Under the pieces are notes generated by a model that saw nothing but the letters and a program-made list of their open reading frames with translations, ran no database searches and was not told the DNA's origin. Positions 33,173-42,061 of a stretch of DNA of 59,253 nt are shown one piece after another. The position numbers were made by a program, and so were the translations under genes. Each line of letters starts with the position of its first letter. Positions within the stretch are counted from its first letter, which is position 1. The stretch is from a delta proteobacterium NaphS2 (GTDB lineage: Bacteria; Desulfobacterota; DSM-4660; Desulfatiglandales; Desulfatiglandaceae), in NCBI GenBank assembly GCA_000179315.1, contig ADZZ01000027.1:1-59253 (forward strand), read 5' to 3'.

Positions 33173-35203
33173 TTAAGGCGCATTTCGGAAAGAAATACCG
33201 TTTAAAATTGCGTTTAAGGACATTTTTAAGGGTAATGGTATGTTGTCCATTTGAACCAGGTCTTTGGGTTGGGGAATGTTTTTGCCGGAAATCTCCTGCG
33301 CCACGATGTCGCACCAGCTTTGGTAGCCCCCAAGATCCTGTATCAGTCCCCGCCGGTAATCGTTACTCAATGCAAAGGCGGCTTCCAAAAAACCCGCATA
33401 GCGGGGATCCATGAGAATCTCTTCCAGGGCGACGGTCGCCTCTCCCCTTTTGGCCATACAGTCGCACTGCGCCTCGGAAACCAGTTCATAGGGACTGATG
33501 TGTCGTTCGGAAAGGCGTTGAAAGATGCTGCGATTGGGCACAAGGGCGTTTTGTTTTGCCACCGCTTCCATAACCCCCTGGTATACGGCTTTGGCAATGA
33601 GTTCACCCATTTTGGTATGCCCGCCGGCGTTTTCAATTGAAACGCCGGTTCCCTGCACCACCAATATATTATCGGTGCCCGTTCCCGTTGCCTGATAAGC
33701 GGCAGGGCTCGGGGTACTTCTCACATCCAGATCCATCAAAGCGGCTGTTTTGGCTTCGGTTGCGCTGATAATGGCGCGGGTCATGGCGCGGGTGGAGAGT
33801 TTCATGTCGGCTAAAAGAATAATGTTGATAGTACCCGGTTCATAATATTTTCCCTCATCCTTGCCCATTCGGAGTGCATTTGATTTGACGCCGGCCGTCA
33901 CCAGGGCGTAGACCACCATGTCCCTGAACTCTTTTCGAACAACAGCGATATGATCCATATCCGCGCCGGTAAAAAGGAAGGACGCCGTATCCTCGGACAC
34001 GCCTAGGATATCGTAGATGAGGACCCGCGATTTTTCCAGCCCTTTCAGGTGTTCGATGGCCCAGGCGGGCGGCGGTGAATAATGGTTTCCAACCGTTTGG
34101 ATGCCTGTTCGTTCTCCCTCAAGGGTTGACACAATGGTCATGGGCCGGGTGAAATCAATCCGCAAGGTTTTATTCGGAAAATCGTTGATGATGCTGTAGA
34201 CGATCTGTGTGTCTTTGATGTAGTCCAGTTGAATATCGAGCTTTCTGGATTTCTGTATCATATTATGCAGGATCTGAAATGCCTGCTTGGAAAAACGTTT
34301 TGCGTAGATCCTCGATGAAAGCCAGCTCACGAAGTTGCCGGTGTTGGTGGCTGCGCGGCAGGTGAGTTCGCAGGGGAAAAAGAAAATTCTTCCTTTTTTG
34401 ACCGCATCCACGTCTTTCCATCCGGGACGCGATAAAAGAGTTTCAGCGGTCTTTCGATCGCCGCCGCATCCATAGATGACCTGGGGATTGAATTTGATCC
34501 ATTCTTCCAGGGTGACGGGGGTTACGGCGCCTTTTCTGCCGAAGTCGGGAGGAATGCCGCCCGCCGTCCGGATCATCTCATTCTGGAAAGAGTCACTTCC
34601 GGGTGTCATAACGGCATCACGGCCCATCAGGCGAAACACCCGTTGTCGATCCTTTATGGGGATTTTCGCCACTTTCTCGGCAATTACCTGCAACTGGTCA
34701 TCAATGGCTTTTACCACCTCCCTGGCCCGGGCTTCCTTTTGGAAAATTTTCCCCAGCAGCAGGATTTTTTCCCGGCCATCCGACATGGAGTTTGTTTCAA
34801 GCGCAACCAGCTGAACCGGACTGTTCTTGAACCGTTCTTTCAATCCTTTATGGAGCGCGGAATGAAATATGACTTGGGGATTTTGGGATGCGATCAGGTC
34901 GAGGGATGGTGAAAAATAGCCGCCGACGATGGGTTTAGTGGCGTTTTCAACAGGATACACGTCATGGTACGTGACGGCGGAGATTCGATCTCCGGCCCCG
35001 ATTTTGGTTATAATCTCGGTAACGGAAGGCACCAGTGACACCACGCGGTCGGGCGCCTGGTTGATGACAATGGTGTTGCCGGCATCGTCCGTAAACTGAA
35101 AGGCGAGGCAAGTCGCTGGAAATGCCGACGCAAAAAGTAAGATTAAAAAGACATGAAACAGTCGGTGCGTTATGCCGCAGAGGAAGCCGTTTTGATGATG
35201 CAT
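33173..35203 (-). CDS. Exported BtuF-CbiZ fusion
   Basis: 676 residues. Signal peptide (LFHVFLILLFASAFPATCLAF), then a BtuF-like binding domain (RVVSLVPSVTEIITKIGAGDRISAVTYHD..., ~40-310). A CbiZ-type adenosylcobinamide amidohydrolase domain follows (~330-560, VLIYDILGVSEDTASFLFTGADMDHIAVVRKEF, VTAGVKSNALRMG, PGTINIILLADMKLS, TEAKTAALMDLDVRS, GTGTDNILVVQGTG), then a ~100-residue tail. CbiZ removes the aminopropanol arm for corrinoid salvage and is usually cytoplasmic; here the signal peptide places it outside the inner membrane. First gene behind riboswitch 1; AAGGA eight bases before ATG. Confidence 0.85.
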   Translation of the reverse strand: MHHQNGFLCGITHRLFHVFLILLFASAFPATCLAFQFTDDAGNTIVINQAPDRVVSLVPSVTEIITKIGAGDRISAVTYHDVYPVENATKPIVGGYFSPSLDLIASQNPQVIFHSALHKGLKERFKNSPVQLVALETNSMSDGREKILLLGKIFQKEARAREVVKAIDDQLQVIAEKVAKIPIKDRQRVFRLMGRDAVMTPGSDSFQNEMIRTAGGIPPDFGRKGAVTPVTLEEWIKFNPQVIYGCGGDRKTAETLLSRPGWKDVDAVKKGRIFFFPCELTCRAATNTGNFVSWLSSRIYAKRFSKQAFQILHNMIQKSRKLDIQLDYIKDTQIVYSIINDFPNKTLRIDFTRPMTIVSTLEGERTGIQTVGNHYSPPPAWAIEHLKGLEKSRVLIYDILGVSEDTASFLFTGADMDHIAVVRKEFRDMVVYALVTAGVKSNALRMGKDEGKYYEPGTINIILLADMKLSTRAMTRAIISATEAKTAALMDLDVRSTPSPAAYQATGTGTDNILVVQGTGVSIENAGGHTKMGELIAKAVYQGVMEAVAKQNALVPNRSIFQRLSERHISPYELVSEAQCDCMAKRGEATVALEEILMDPRYAGFLEAAFALSNDYRRGLIQDLGGYQSWCDIVAQEISGKNIPQPKDLVQMDNIPLPLKMSLNAILNGISFRNAP

Positions 35204-35253
35204 TCAACAATCCTTAATTGAGTTTTATGATAGATGATCGAGGGGGAATCTTC

Positions 35254-35292
35254 AAAAAAAAATCCTCAAGCCGATTTGTTCGACCCAAGGAT
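35254..35292 (-). terminator. Intrinsic terminator of riboswitch 1
   Basis: On the minus strand ATCCTTGGGTCG pairs with CGGCTTGAGGAT (some G-U) around a 7-base loop, followed by eight T. Confidence 0.8.
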
Positions 35293-35355
35293 TACCCTTT
35301 TTTCTCCATCAGGTTAATGGGATAGCCAGCAGTCCGTGAAGACAATCCCGCTTCT

Positions 35356-35536
35356 TTTCAGGCAGGTCTTCTGACTCCCGGATTTTCCTAATGACCGCGC
35401 CTTCCCGTCAAAAAGTCAGCCCCTGAAGGCGTTCCATGCATGGCAGTGGCATATTGCGGTTTTCGTCCCCGGTCACAGCGGTGGGCCCGTCCCGTATTTA
35501 CGGTGTTCCCTATTAAGCAAACGAATGCACCTGAAC
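35356..35536 (-). ncRNA. Cobalamin riboswitch 1 (BtuF-CbiZ and TonB operon)
   Basis: Minus strand: CAGGTGCATT, AATAGGGAA, GGGACGGGCCCACCGCTGTGA, GCCACTGCC, GGGAAGG and GTCAGAAGACCTGCCTGA. Third copy of the class in the window; precedes the seven-gene operon down to the TPR gene. Confidence 0.93.
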
Positions 35537-35665
35537 GTTCAATATGTAACAACTTGCCGTCAGAAGTCAAATGTAATTTTTTTATGAACTGAGGACGTGC
35601 GGTGAAAATGCCTCACCCCGGCGTGATTGCTAAAATCTGATTCAGCTATGTTTCGGTGGCCGGCC

Positions 35666-36481
35666 TTAGAAATATTTGCCCAGGTATTCTTTCCGTCCCA
35701 TGGCAGTCCAGGTTGCGTCATCCGGAAATGAAAGGGATTGTCTGGCATATTCGAGAAGTTGATTGTAGTCAAAACCCGTTCCCAGCTGTTTATAGTAATT
35801 TTCCAATGCCCGCTTGGGCCTTTGATCCCCGAATCTGCAAGGGGTGGCAAGTGTCGGAATGTGATTTTTTTCGACCTCATATTCGATGTCGGTTCCATTG
35901 TATCGAACCAAAGGCCTGAAAACAGCATACCCGTCATTCATTTTCAGGTAGGTATGGAACCGCTGCATGGTTTCCAATTTGCGCCGTTCGTTCGCTTTTC
36001 GCTGCGCTTCACTGATTTCACCCTGAAGATTCGTCAATGTTTGTTCCATTGCATAGCTCACCAGATCCCAAAGACTGTAGCTGGTTACCACAACCAGGTT
36101 TTTCCAGTCCATTACATTTTTCGACAAAAAACCGTGCAACATGTTTTTTCGAATCAATTGGCATGTGAGACATGGCTTTTCCTTTCCGTCAAAGATGCTA
36201 TCCGTTTCTGTCGACGCATGCCACACAGGCCTTATTCCTCTTTTTGTCCAGTAAGATGAGATGCGTTCTTTTTCCCGGGAGGTATAGCGATGAACCGGAA
36301 AGGCGCCCACGTGCGCCTGAAAGGCGAAGCCGAATTCCTCTGCCGCCTTTACCATGAAATGCATGGTCAATGAGGAGTCTTTGCCCGCTGAAAAGAGAAA
36401 GAAGATTTCTTTTTGGCTGAAGTCCTTAAGAATCGATCCATGCTCCAATTTCCACTGTGAATAATCTATTCCAATTGTCAT
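35666..36481 (-). CDS. PP-loop ATPase of the PAPS-reductase/TtcA-like superfamily
   Basis: 271 residues. PP-loop FSAGKDSS at residues 30-37 (SGGKDS type) binds ATP; a CLTC pair (C104, C107) follows. Such proteins adenylate a substrate for sulfur or amide transfer. The adenine-nucleotide alpha-hydrolase fold is clear, the substrate is not. AGGA eight bases upstream of ATG. It lies 36 bases after the enolase-superfamily gene on the same strand, so a common operon is likely. Confidence 0.7.
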   Translation of the reverse strand: MTIGIDYSQWKLEHGSILKDFSQKEIFFLFSAGKDSSLTMHFMVKAAEEFGFAFQAHVGAFPVHRYTSREKERISSYWTKRGIRPVWHASTETDSIFDGKEKPCLTCQLIRKNMLHGFLSKNVMDWKNLVVVTSYSLWDLVSYAMEQTLTNLQGEISEAQRKANERRKLETMQRFHTYLKMNDGYAVFRPLVRYNGTDIEYEVEKNHIPTLATPCRFGDQRPKRALENYYKQLGTGFDYNQLLEYARQSLSFPDDATWTAMGRKEYLGKYF

Positions 36482-36517
36482 GTTATTTTTCCTGGTTTTG
36501 GGATTGATGGCTCGAAA

Positions 36518-37666
36518 TCAGTGTCGGTCTACGGTGAGATTCGGGGATACTGCCAGATCTTGCAGGTTCCGCCTGTTCATACGAACACCCAGACCGAAAC
36601 CTTTGAGATAGTCTGCCTTTCCTTTTTGCCCGAAACTTACATCTTCCAGGGTCGTGTTTTTCCCCAGCAAAAACCGGTCATAGGAACCGTCGCAGTTCAC
36701 GGCGTCCTTTGAAAGCAAACACAGGGCTCTGCCGGCTGCGGAAAGGATCCCGGATTCCCCGAGGGTACATCCGATTTGAAAGGAAAGGGGACTCTTGCGG
36801 ATCGTGTCGATCATTCGAAGGGCTCTTCTGAATCCGCCGCTCCTGCACAATTTGACATTGATTATCTGATAAGATTTTTCCGCTATGATTTTTTTTACAT
36901 CCTTCAGGGTCGGTGCGGATTCGCAGGCCATCAGCGCAATATCTTTTGCCCGAAGGGCTTCTGCAAATTCACGAAATCCCGGATCCTCTCTTTTCATGGG
37001 TTCTTCCACGATGTCGACGCCGTATTTTTCAATAATCGGTAAATGTTTAAAGGCCAGGTCCCGTTCCCACACGCCATTCGGGTCAATTCTGATCTCACAA
37101 TCCATCCCCAATTCCGATGCTACGGCATCAAGCGCATGGTGGTTTTGGTCATAGGATTTTCCCATTTTTACCCTTATCCGCTTGATGTCCAGAGCTTTTA
37201 TCCGGCGGCAGAACATGGTCACCTGTCGTGCGTTTCCCAGCGGAACAGGGACCCCGTAGTGGATGGTATCCGTGAGATAGGGGTGTTGGAAAAATTGGAC
37301 CAAAGGCTGTCTTTGGACCTTTCCCAGCATATCCAGGAGCGCCGTTTCCATTGCGCAGATGGCGGCATTATGGTCTTTTTCACCGGAAAAGCCATCTACG
37401 AAATCCCAAATCTGGGAAACATCTTCAAGTTCCCAGGGAAATGATGGTTTGTCAAGGAATTGAAGAATATCATTTGCGACGCTTTCGGGTGTCTCGCCGG
37501 TGACGGATTTTATGGGAATGCCTTCTCCGTATCCCCTTAAAGAGTGATCTTCTCCAACCAATCCCACAACCACGATCCGGGACTGCACCCCCTTTCTGAT
37601 GGAGATGGCGAATTCCCCTTTAAAAGGCATCGCCAGTTGATATATATTTACGCTTTTAATTTGCAT
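36518..37666 (-). CDS. Enolase-superfamily enzyme, muconate-cycloisomerase/dipeptide-epimerase type
   Basis: 382 residues with capping domain and barrel. Catalytic positions: R165-V-K167 (KxK site), metal ligands D195 (RIDPNG) and E221/E222 (DIVEEP), and K272 (NVKLCRSGG). The third metal ligand, normally D in the xDES motif, is C248 (MACES), with E249 next to it. The fold and subgroup are clear; substrate is not. Overlaps the kinase gene by 11 bases and precedes the PP-loop gene. Confidence 0.8.
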   Translation of the reverse strand: MQIKSVNIYQLAMPFKGEFAISIRKGVQSRIVVVGLVGEDHSLRGYGEGIPIKSVTGETPESVANDILQFLDKPSFPWELEDVSQIWDFVDGFSGEKDHNAAICAMETALLDMLGKVQRQPLVQFFQHPYLTDTIHYGVPVPLGNARQVTMFCRRIKALDIKRIRVKMGKSYDQNHHALDAVASELGMDCEIRIDPNGVWERDLAFKHLPIIEKYGVDIVEEPMKREDPGFREFAEALRAKDIALMACESAPTLKDVKKIIAEKSYQIINVKLCRSGGFRRALRMIDTIRKSPLSFQIGCTLGESGILSAAGRALCLLSKDAVNCDGSYDRFLLGKNTTLEDVSFGQKGKADYLKGFGLGVRMNRRNLQDLAVSPNLTVDRH

Positions 37667-39668
37667 AATTTTGACGTTCCGTATCGTGGAAAATGTCCAT
37701 AGGTTTAAAGGGCAAAGTCAGGAAAAAGCACGTTCCTTCATTCTCCCCGCTTTTTACTTCCACATTTCCGCCATGGTCCTGCATGTTTTTGTGCGCGATA
37801 AACAGGCCCAACCCTGTGCCGCTATGAAGGCTGCTCTTGTGTTTGGTCGTGAAATAGGGGTCAAAGACTTTGTCCAGGCTCGATTCCGGAATTCCGGCAC
37901 CGTTATCTTTGATTTCAATGAGGATATTTTGCAGGCCACCGGCCAATGTCACCATTTTCGTGGAAATCTCAATTTTACCTTTATTGGGTGTAAATTCCAC
38001 TGCGTTTGATAGAAGGTTTAGAATCACCTCCTTCATTTTTTCATAATCCATCCAAGCCTGGCTGATGTCAGGACTGTAGTGCCTCACCACCTCAATTTCC
38101 TTGGCATTGCTCTCAGGTGAGATGAGGAGGATCATTCTGTCAATGAGATCGTGAATGTCGTTAAACGAAAACCTGGTTTCCCTGGTTTTGACCAGATCAA
38201 GCAATTCGGTAATCAGGTTGTTTACCCGGGCGGTTTCTTCCAGGGCAATCTTATGAAATTCTTCCCTGAACTCCTTGTCATTATATTTTTGAGGCAATAT
38301 CTGTAAAAATGTACCGATGGCGGTCATGGGGTTCTTGATTTCGTGGGCCAACCTTGCGGCCAGGTTGCCCAGAAAAGAGAAGCGCTCAGCACGGCTCAGC
38401 AGCGCATGGGATCTTTTTAATTCGGCCATCTGCTCGTTCAATTTGCTGTAGAGCCGGGCGTTCTCCAGGGCAATGGCGATCTGGGAGGAAAATATTTCCA
38501 TGGTTTCCCGTATTTCTTTCGGGACACCGTTTTCATCGGCGGCATCTGTGGCAATCACGCCGATAACTTTGGAGCGGGTGATCAGGGGGACCACATAGAC
38601 CGAAGTGGGTTTTCCCAGATTCAGAAGAATGTTTCCCTGACTCAATTTCGAATCTTTTACCTGTGGAATGTATTCTGATTTCCCCGTATTGGCGACCCTT
38701 GCAATAATGTTGCTGACACGCGTCATGGGGACTCTGTATTTTTTCACTTCATCCGGCGCCCCCCTCTCAAACCCGATGCTGTGCATGTATTCGAGGTGTT
38801 TTCCATCCTCCGTAATGAGCATGATCAGGGCGCGTTCAAGACTGCAAACGTTTGAGAGGATGTTCAGGATGAGCGTTAGCAGTTGCGGCAGATCCAGGAT
38901 TGAAAGAATCGCTCTTCCCGTGTCTTGAATGGCCATAAGTTGTTTGATTTTTTGGTTCAGTTCCACATTGAGGCGGTAAACTTCGTCGTACTTTTGCTCA
39001 ATCAGCTCCTTGTCTTTTTCCTGCTCGGCAATAATGTCCTTGAGTATGGTCCTGGAGGAGAAAAACCTGGAAAGATACTCCCGGACTCTGTTTTGAAAAG
39101 GCAAGGTAATGTGATATTCGCAATAAGGGTGGCCTTCAAAATGGCAGCAGGCTTCATTTAATTTTATGGGTTTTCCCAGCCAAATTGTGGGCATGAATGT
39201 ATAGATGGCCTGGTTATAAAGGCAAATGTCTTTTGACACGGACATTTCCGAATCCCAGTGAAGGCGGATAACGGCACTCCCCTTATCGATGGTCGCCAAT
39301 TCCACCCGTTTGCTGCGATTAAATTTGTCGTTAATCCTCTGAACATGTTTAAATCCCGTCTTTGATGACCAAAAGGCCTTTATAAAAATCTTCTGGATAT
39401 ATCCCGGCGAAACCTCTTCAACGGCAAATTTCCCGATACGGTATGGGGCCCTGGGATCGTTAAGTGCTTGTTTGGCCCTTTCAAAAAGCTTAACGACCAC
39501 GTCCGTGGAGACCCAGTTGTTGGCATCGGACAGAAAATCGATGGGATTATCGAGGGCATCGATCTCCGGATGAAGGTTTAGAACCAGTCCTGCAAGATCT
39601 CTCACACGATGCGCCCTCAGATACTGAAAGATGGGTATGATATTGGTGCAGCTTGTTTGTTTTTCCAC
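37656..39668 (-). CDS. GAF-containing sensor histidine kinase
   Basis: 670 residues, no membrane helix. N-terminal ~200 residues form a sensory region with CCHFEGHPYCEYHITL, like 4VR- or AraC-type ligand domains (uncertain). A coiled linker, a GAF domain (~250-410) and HisKA with RLAHEIKNPMTAI follow. HATPase_c has NLLSNAVEFTP, DNGAGIP and GTGLGLFIAHK. No partner regulator is adjacent on this strand; the NtrC-type gene at 42062 is the nearest candidate. Confidence 0.85.
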   Translation of the reverse strand: MEKQTSCTNIIPIFQYLRAHRVRDLAGLVLNLHPEIDALDNPIDFLSDANNWVSTDVVVKLFERAKQALNDPRAPYRIGKFAVEEVSPGYIQKIFIKAFWSSKTGFKHVQRINDKFNRSKRVELATIDKGSAVIRLHWDSEMSVSKDICLYNQAIYTFMPTIWLGKPIKLNEACCHFEGHPYCEYHITLPFQNRVREYLSRFFSSRTILKDIIAEQEKDKELIEQKYDEVYRLNVELNQKIKQLMAIQDTGRAILSILDLPQLLTLILNILSNVCSLERALIMLITEDGKHLEYMHSIGFERGAPDEVKKYRVPMTRVSNIIARVANTGKSEYIPQVKDSKLSQGNILLNLGKPTSVYVVPLITRSKVIGVIATDAADENGVPKEIRETMEIFSSQIAIALENARLYSKLNEQMAELKRSHALLSRAERFSFLGNLAARLAHEIKNPMTAIGTFLQILPQKYNDKEFREEFHKIALEETARVNNLITELLDLVKTRETRFSFNDIHDLIDRMILLISPESNAKEIEVVRHYSPDISQAWMDYEKMKEVILNLLSNAVEFTPNKGKIEISTKMVTLAGGLQNILIEIKDNGAGIPESSLDKVFDPYFTTKHKSSLHSGTGLGLFIAHKNMQDHGGNVEVKSGENEGTCFFLTLPFKPMDIFHDTERQNYAN

Positions 39669-39695
39669 ACTAAGGCTGTTTTCTCAGAAAGCGCG

Positions 39696-40679
39696 TCATT
39701 GTGCATTTCCAAAAAAAGGTTTGAATATAAAAGGATAGCGCATTTTTGACGCCGGTTTGGACCGAACCGGGTATGTTCCGGAACCAATGGCAAAATATTT
39801 TTTCCATTGGTACCACTGCTCGGGGTTTTCGTAAATGGATTTTTCCAGAAATTTCAGCACGGTTTCTCCGGGTGAAAGCGTCGACGATTGATTTAATCGA
39901 GATAAAATTTCAGGGCAGTCCAATATCTTAAGTTCGTATTTATTGAGTTGATGACGGTGGATGACACTGAAAATCACTTCGGCTCCGGTTCTTTTCTGGA
40001 TTACGTTTATGGTTCTGTCCAAGCCGGTCATCCTTCCCAAAAAGGAGAAAATCTGTTTTGCAGATGGCCGCCACTCATCAATTTCATCACATTGCGTGAT
40101 CAATACTCTGTTTTCCTTCAACTCCTTGCTTGCTGCCCGCAAAATGCTTCCTTCCTGAGTGCCGTCGATCAGTCTGATGCCGTATTTTTCAGCCTGCGAA
40201 TACACCTTGCGTTTAAGCTGTGGCGTCTTGAATTTCGCAATCATTGAGACCTCAAACCCTCTTGCCGCAAGAAAGGTTGGAATGAATTCAATGGCGCCGT
40301 AGTGACCCGTAACAAGGAGGACACCCTTTCCCTTTCCAAGAATTGTACGTAACTTGTAAAAATCTTTGTCTTTAATGTTCTTATTCATGAAATGGATCGC
40401 TTTCTCGGGTTTTTCATACGCGATGAAAAGCTTTTCATAATAATGGCTATAGATGCCTTTAAACACCTTTCTGATCACTTTTCGCATGTTGTATACCTTT
40501 CCGTCGGGACCCAATCCTTCCCGTACGGCATCAGCGATGCAGTGCTTTTCATTTCTGTGAAAATAGTAATAGAGTGTTCCAAAAAAGAAAACCAATACTC
40601 TTGCAACATGCCAGCCGAATACTGCATAAAGAAACATATTGAACCTGGACTGTAGAAATCGACTCAGATCTTTTTTCAT
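39696..40679 (-). CDS. LpxL/HtrB-like lysophospholipid acyltransferase
   Basis: About 327 residues. Catalytic HX4E-type motif in LVTGHYGAIEFIP; later TQCDEIDEWRPSAKQIFSFLGRMTGLDRTI matches the family's second block. One N-terminal hydrophobic segment. It adds secondary acyl chains to lipid A or related glycolipids by family. GGGAGGG six bases before ATG 40679. Confidence 0.8.
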   Translation of the reverse strand: MKKDLSRFLQSRFNMFLYAVFGWHVARVLVFFFGTLYYYFHRNEKHCIADAVREGLGPDGKVYNMRKVIRKVFKGIYSHYYEKLFIAYEKPEKAIHFMNKNIKDKDFYKLRTILGKGKGVLLVTGHYGAIEFIPTFLAARGFEVSMIAKFKTPQLKRKVYSQAEKYGIRLIDGTQEGSILRAASKELKENRVLITQCDEIDEWRPSAKQIFSFLGRMTGLDRTINVIQKRTGAEVIFSVIHRHQLNKYELKILDCPEILSRLNQSSTLSPGETVLKFLEKSIYENPEQWYQWKKYFAIGSGTYPVRSKPASKMRYPFIFKPFFGNAQ

Positions 40680-40736
40680 GTTCAACCCTCCCAAAATGAC
40701 CCATTGATAATTTAGCGCTATAGCATTTTATTTTTT

Positions 40737-40757
40737 ATTATAACAAAAATCATGCCA
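40737..40757 (-). promoter_or_regulatory. Promoter candidate of the acyltransferase gene
   Basis: The minus strand reads TGGCATGATTTTTGTT followed by TATAAT. The first resembles a sigma-54 -24/-12 element (TTGT instead of TTGC at -12) and shares TGGCATGAT with the promoter at 43616. TATAAT alone could be a sigma-70 -10 box. The IS1595 copy begins 65 bases upstream. Confidence 0.35.
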
Positions 40758-40814
40758 ACCCCATGAATATCTATTTCGCCGGAAACTGTCGCGCGGTGGG
40801 TGCATGCGGTTGAA

Positions 40815-40822
40815 TTCCTTTT
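40815..40822. repeat. 8-bp target duplication of the IS1595 element
   Basis: TTCCTTTT at 40815-40822 and again at 41935-41942 directly flanks the inverted ends. Confidence 0.85.
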
Positions 40823-41934
40823 GGCTCATACGACGTTTCCGCGTGCTCATGCGTGGGCTGCAAAAAGGACATTGATCAATGACGGCAGCAATGCTTTTCC
40901 TCTCCGGTGTACGTTATGGACAAACTCAAAAAAACTCAGATAAAGTGGTAAGTTTTCTTGAGACACGCCGCGATGTGGTCGCAGCCAAGATCGTAGAAGC
41001 GACCAAAAGCCCTCAATTGTATTGACATGAACTTCACAGAAGCCATCGTCGTCTTCATCTCTGGCATATTCTCCCTTACCATGACAAACAGTCTTATGGG
41101 TATAGCCCCAGTCAGTGAGATGATTGTAAATGCTGTACTCATCTGTATTCACCAAGGTTCCTGGTGTTATAACAGACCGCAAAATCGGTTCGATGGTTTT
41201 TTGTTTAACGTCTGGAAGCATAAAAATGGCGACATCCCCGGAACGTTCAATGATTCCGAGGACAGGAGGTTTTTCTTTTTCAAGAGTTCCTCGGCCCGGA
41301 GCACCCTTGAGCGCTCTGCACCGTGGTGCTCGCCCTTTCTGACGAACTTTTTCCGGATGCCCTTTATGCCCTGCAATTACGTATACTTCGTCGCACTCTA
41401 CTACCCCACTGACTTTACATCCCGGCTTCCTTGCAGCGATTTCGCTCCGAAGCAAAATAGTCATCCTGTGGGCGACATCCGGATTAAGGTCCAGCTCCGC
41501 GGCGATTTGCCTGTTGGATAGGTTTAGTCCCATGAGGTATAACATGACGATCCATACTCTGATGGGATGGTGTTTTCTTGCCAGAATGGTACCCGTAAAA
41601 TCGTTGAAACGGCAACCGCAGTTATTGCATTTATAGTTCCGACAAAGCGGAGCATTACGTTTGTGACCGTTCTTTTTGACCCGGTTTGAGGTACATTTTG
41701 GACAACAAATACCACATGGCCACTTCTTTTCTCTGAAGAATTCGTAGCACTTAGCGGGGTCGATGAGTTCAAGGATTCCAATCTCCGGATTTGTAGACGA
41801 TTTTGTGGTCATGGCTATCTGCATATTTAAGTGGACAGAAAGCCATCTTATTTATACCAAATCTGAAGAAATTCCCAGCGAAAATGACTTTTTCAATCAA
41901 ATTATTTACAGCACGGGAAATCGTCGTATGAGCC
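40823..41934 (-). mobile_element. IS1595-family insertion sequence
   Basis: A 1112-bp element. GGCTCATACGACG at 40823-40835 is inverted at 41922-41934, with 8-bp duplications outside. It carries one transposase gene and sits between the acyltransferase and regulator genes. Confidence 0.9.
40847..41824 (-). CDS. IS1595-family transposase
   Basis: 325 residues. N-terminal zinc ribbon (CGICCPKC and CRNYKCNNCGCRF), then a DDE core with VVECDEVYV, VNTDEYSIYNHL and NTIEGFWSLLRSW. Length and motifs are complete. Start at 41824 or ATG 41812; neither has a clear ribosome site. Confidence 0.9.
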   Translation of the reverse strand: MQIAMTTKSSTNPEIGILELIDPAKCYEFFREKKWPCGICCPKCTSNRVKKNGHKRNAPLCRNYKCNNCGCRFNDFTGTILARKHHPIRVWIVMLYLMGLNLSNRQIAAELDLNPDVAHRMTILLRSEIAARKPGCKVSGVVECDEVYVIAGHKGHPEKVRQKGRAPRCRALKGAPGRGTLEKEKPPVLGIIERSGDVAIFMLPDVKQKTIEPILRSVITPGTLVNTDEYSIYNHLTDWGYTHKTVCHGKGEYARDEDDDGFCEVHVNTIEGFWSLLRSWLRPHRGVSQENLPLYLSFFEFVHNVHRRGKALLPSLINVLFAAHA

Positions 41935-42061
41935 TTCCTTTTTTGGCGGTGTTAATTTTGTTGTACATTGCCACAAAAAATTTTATAGGTTCACCTAAAT
42001 TAAGCGTATTCGGTCTTTGCACCTTCCCCCTTTTTAAAAGACGAACAGAACGAGGCTATCC

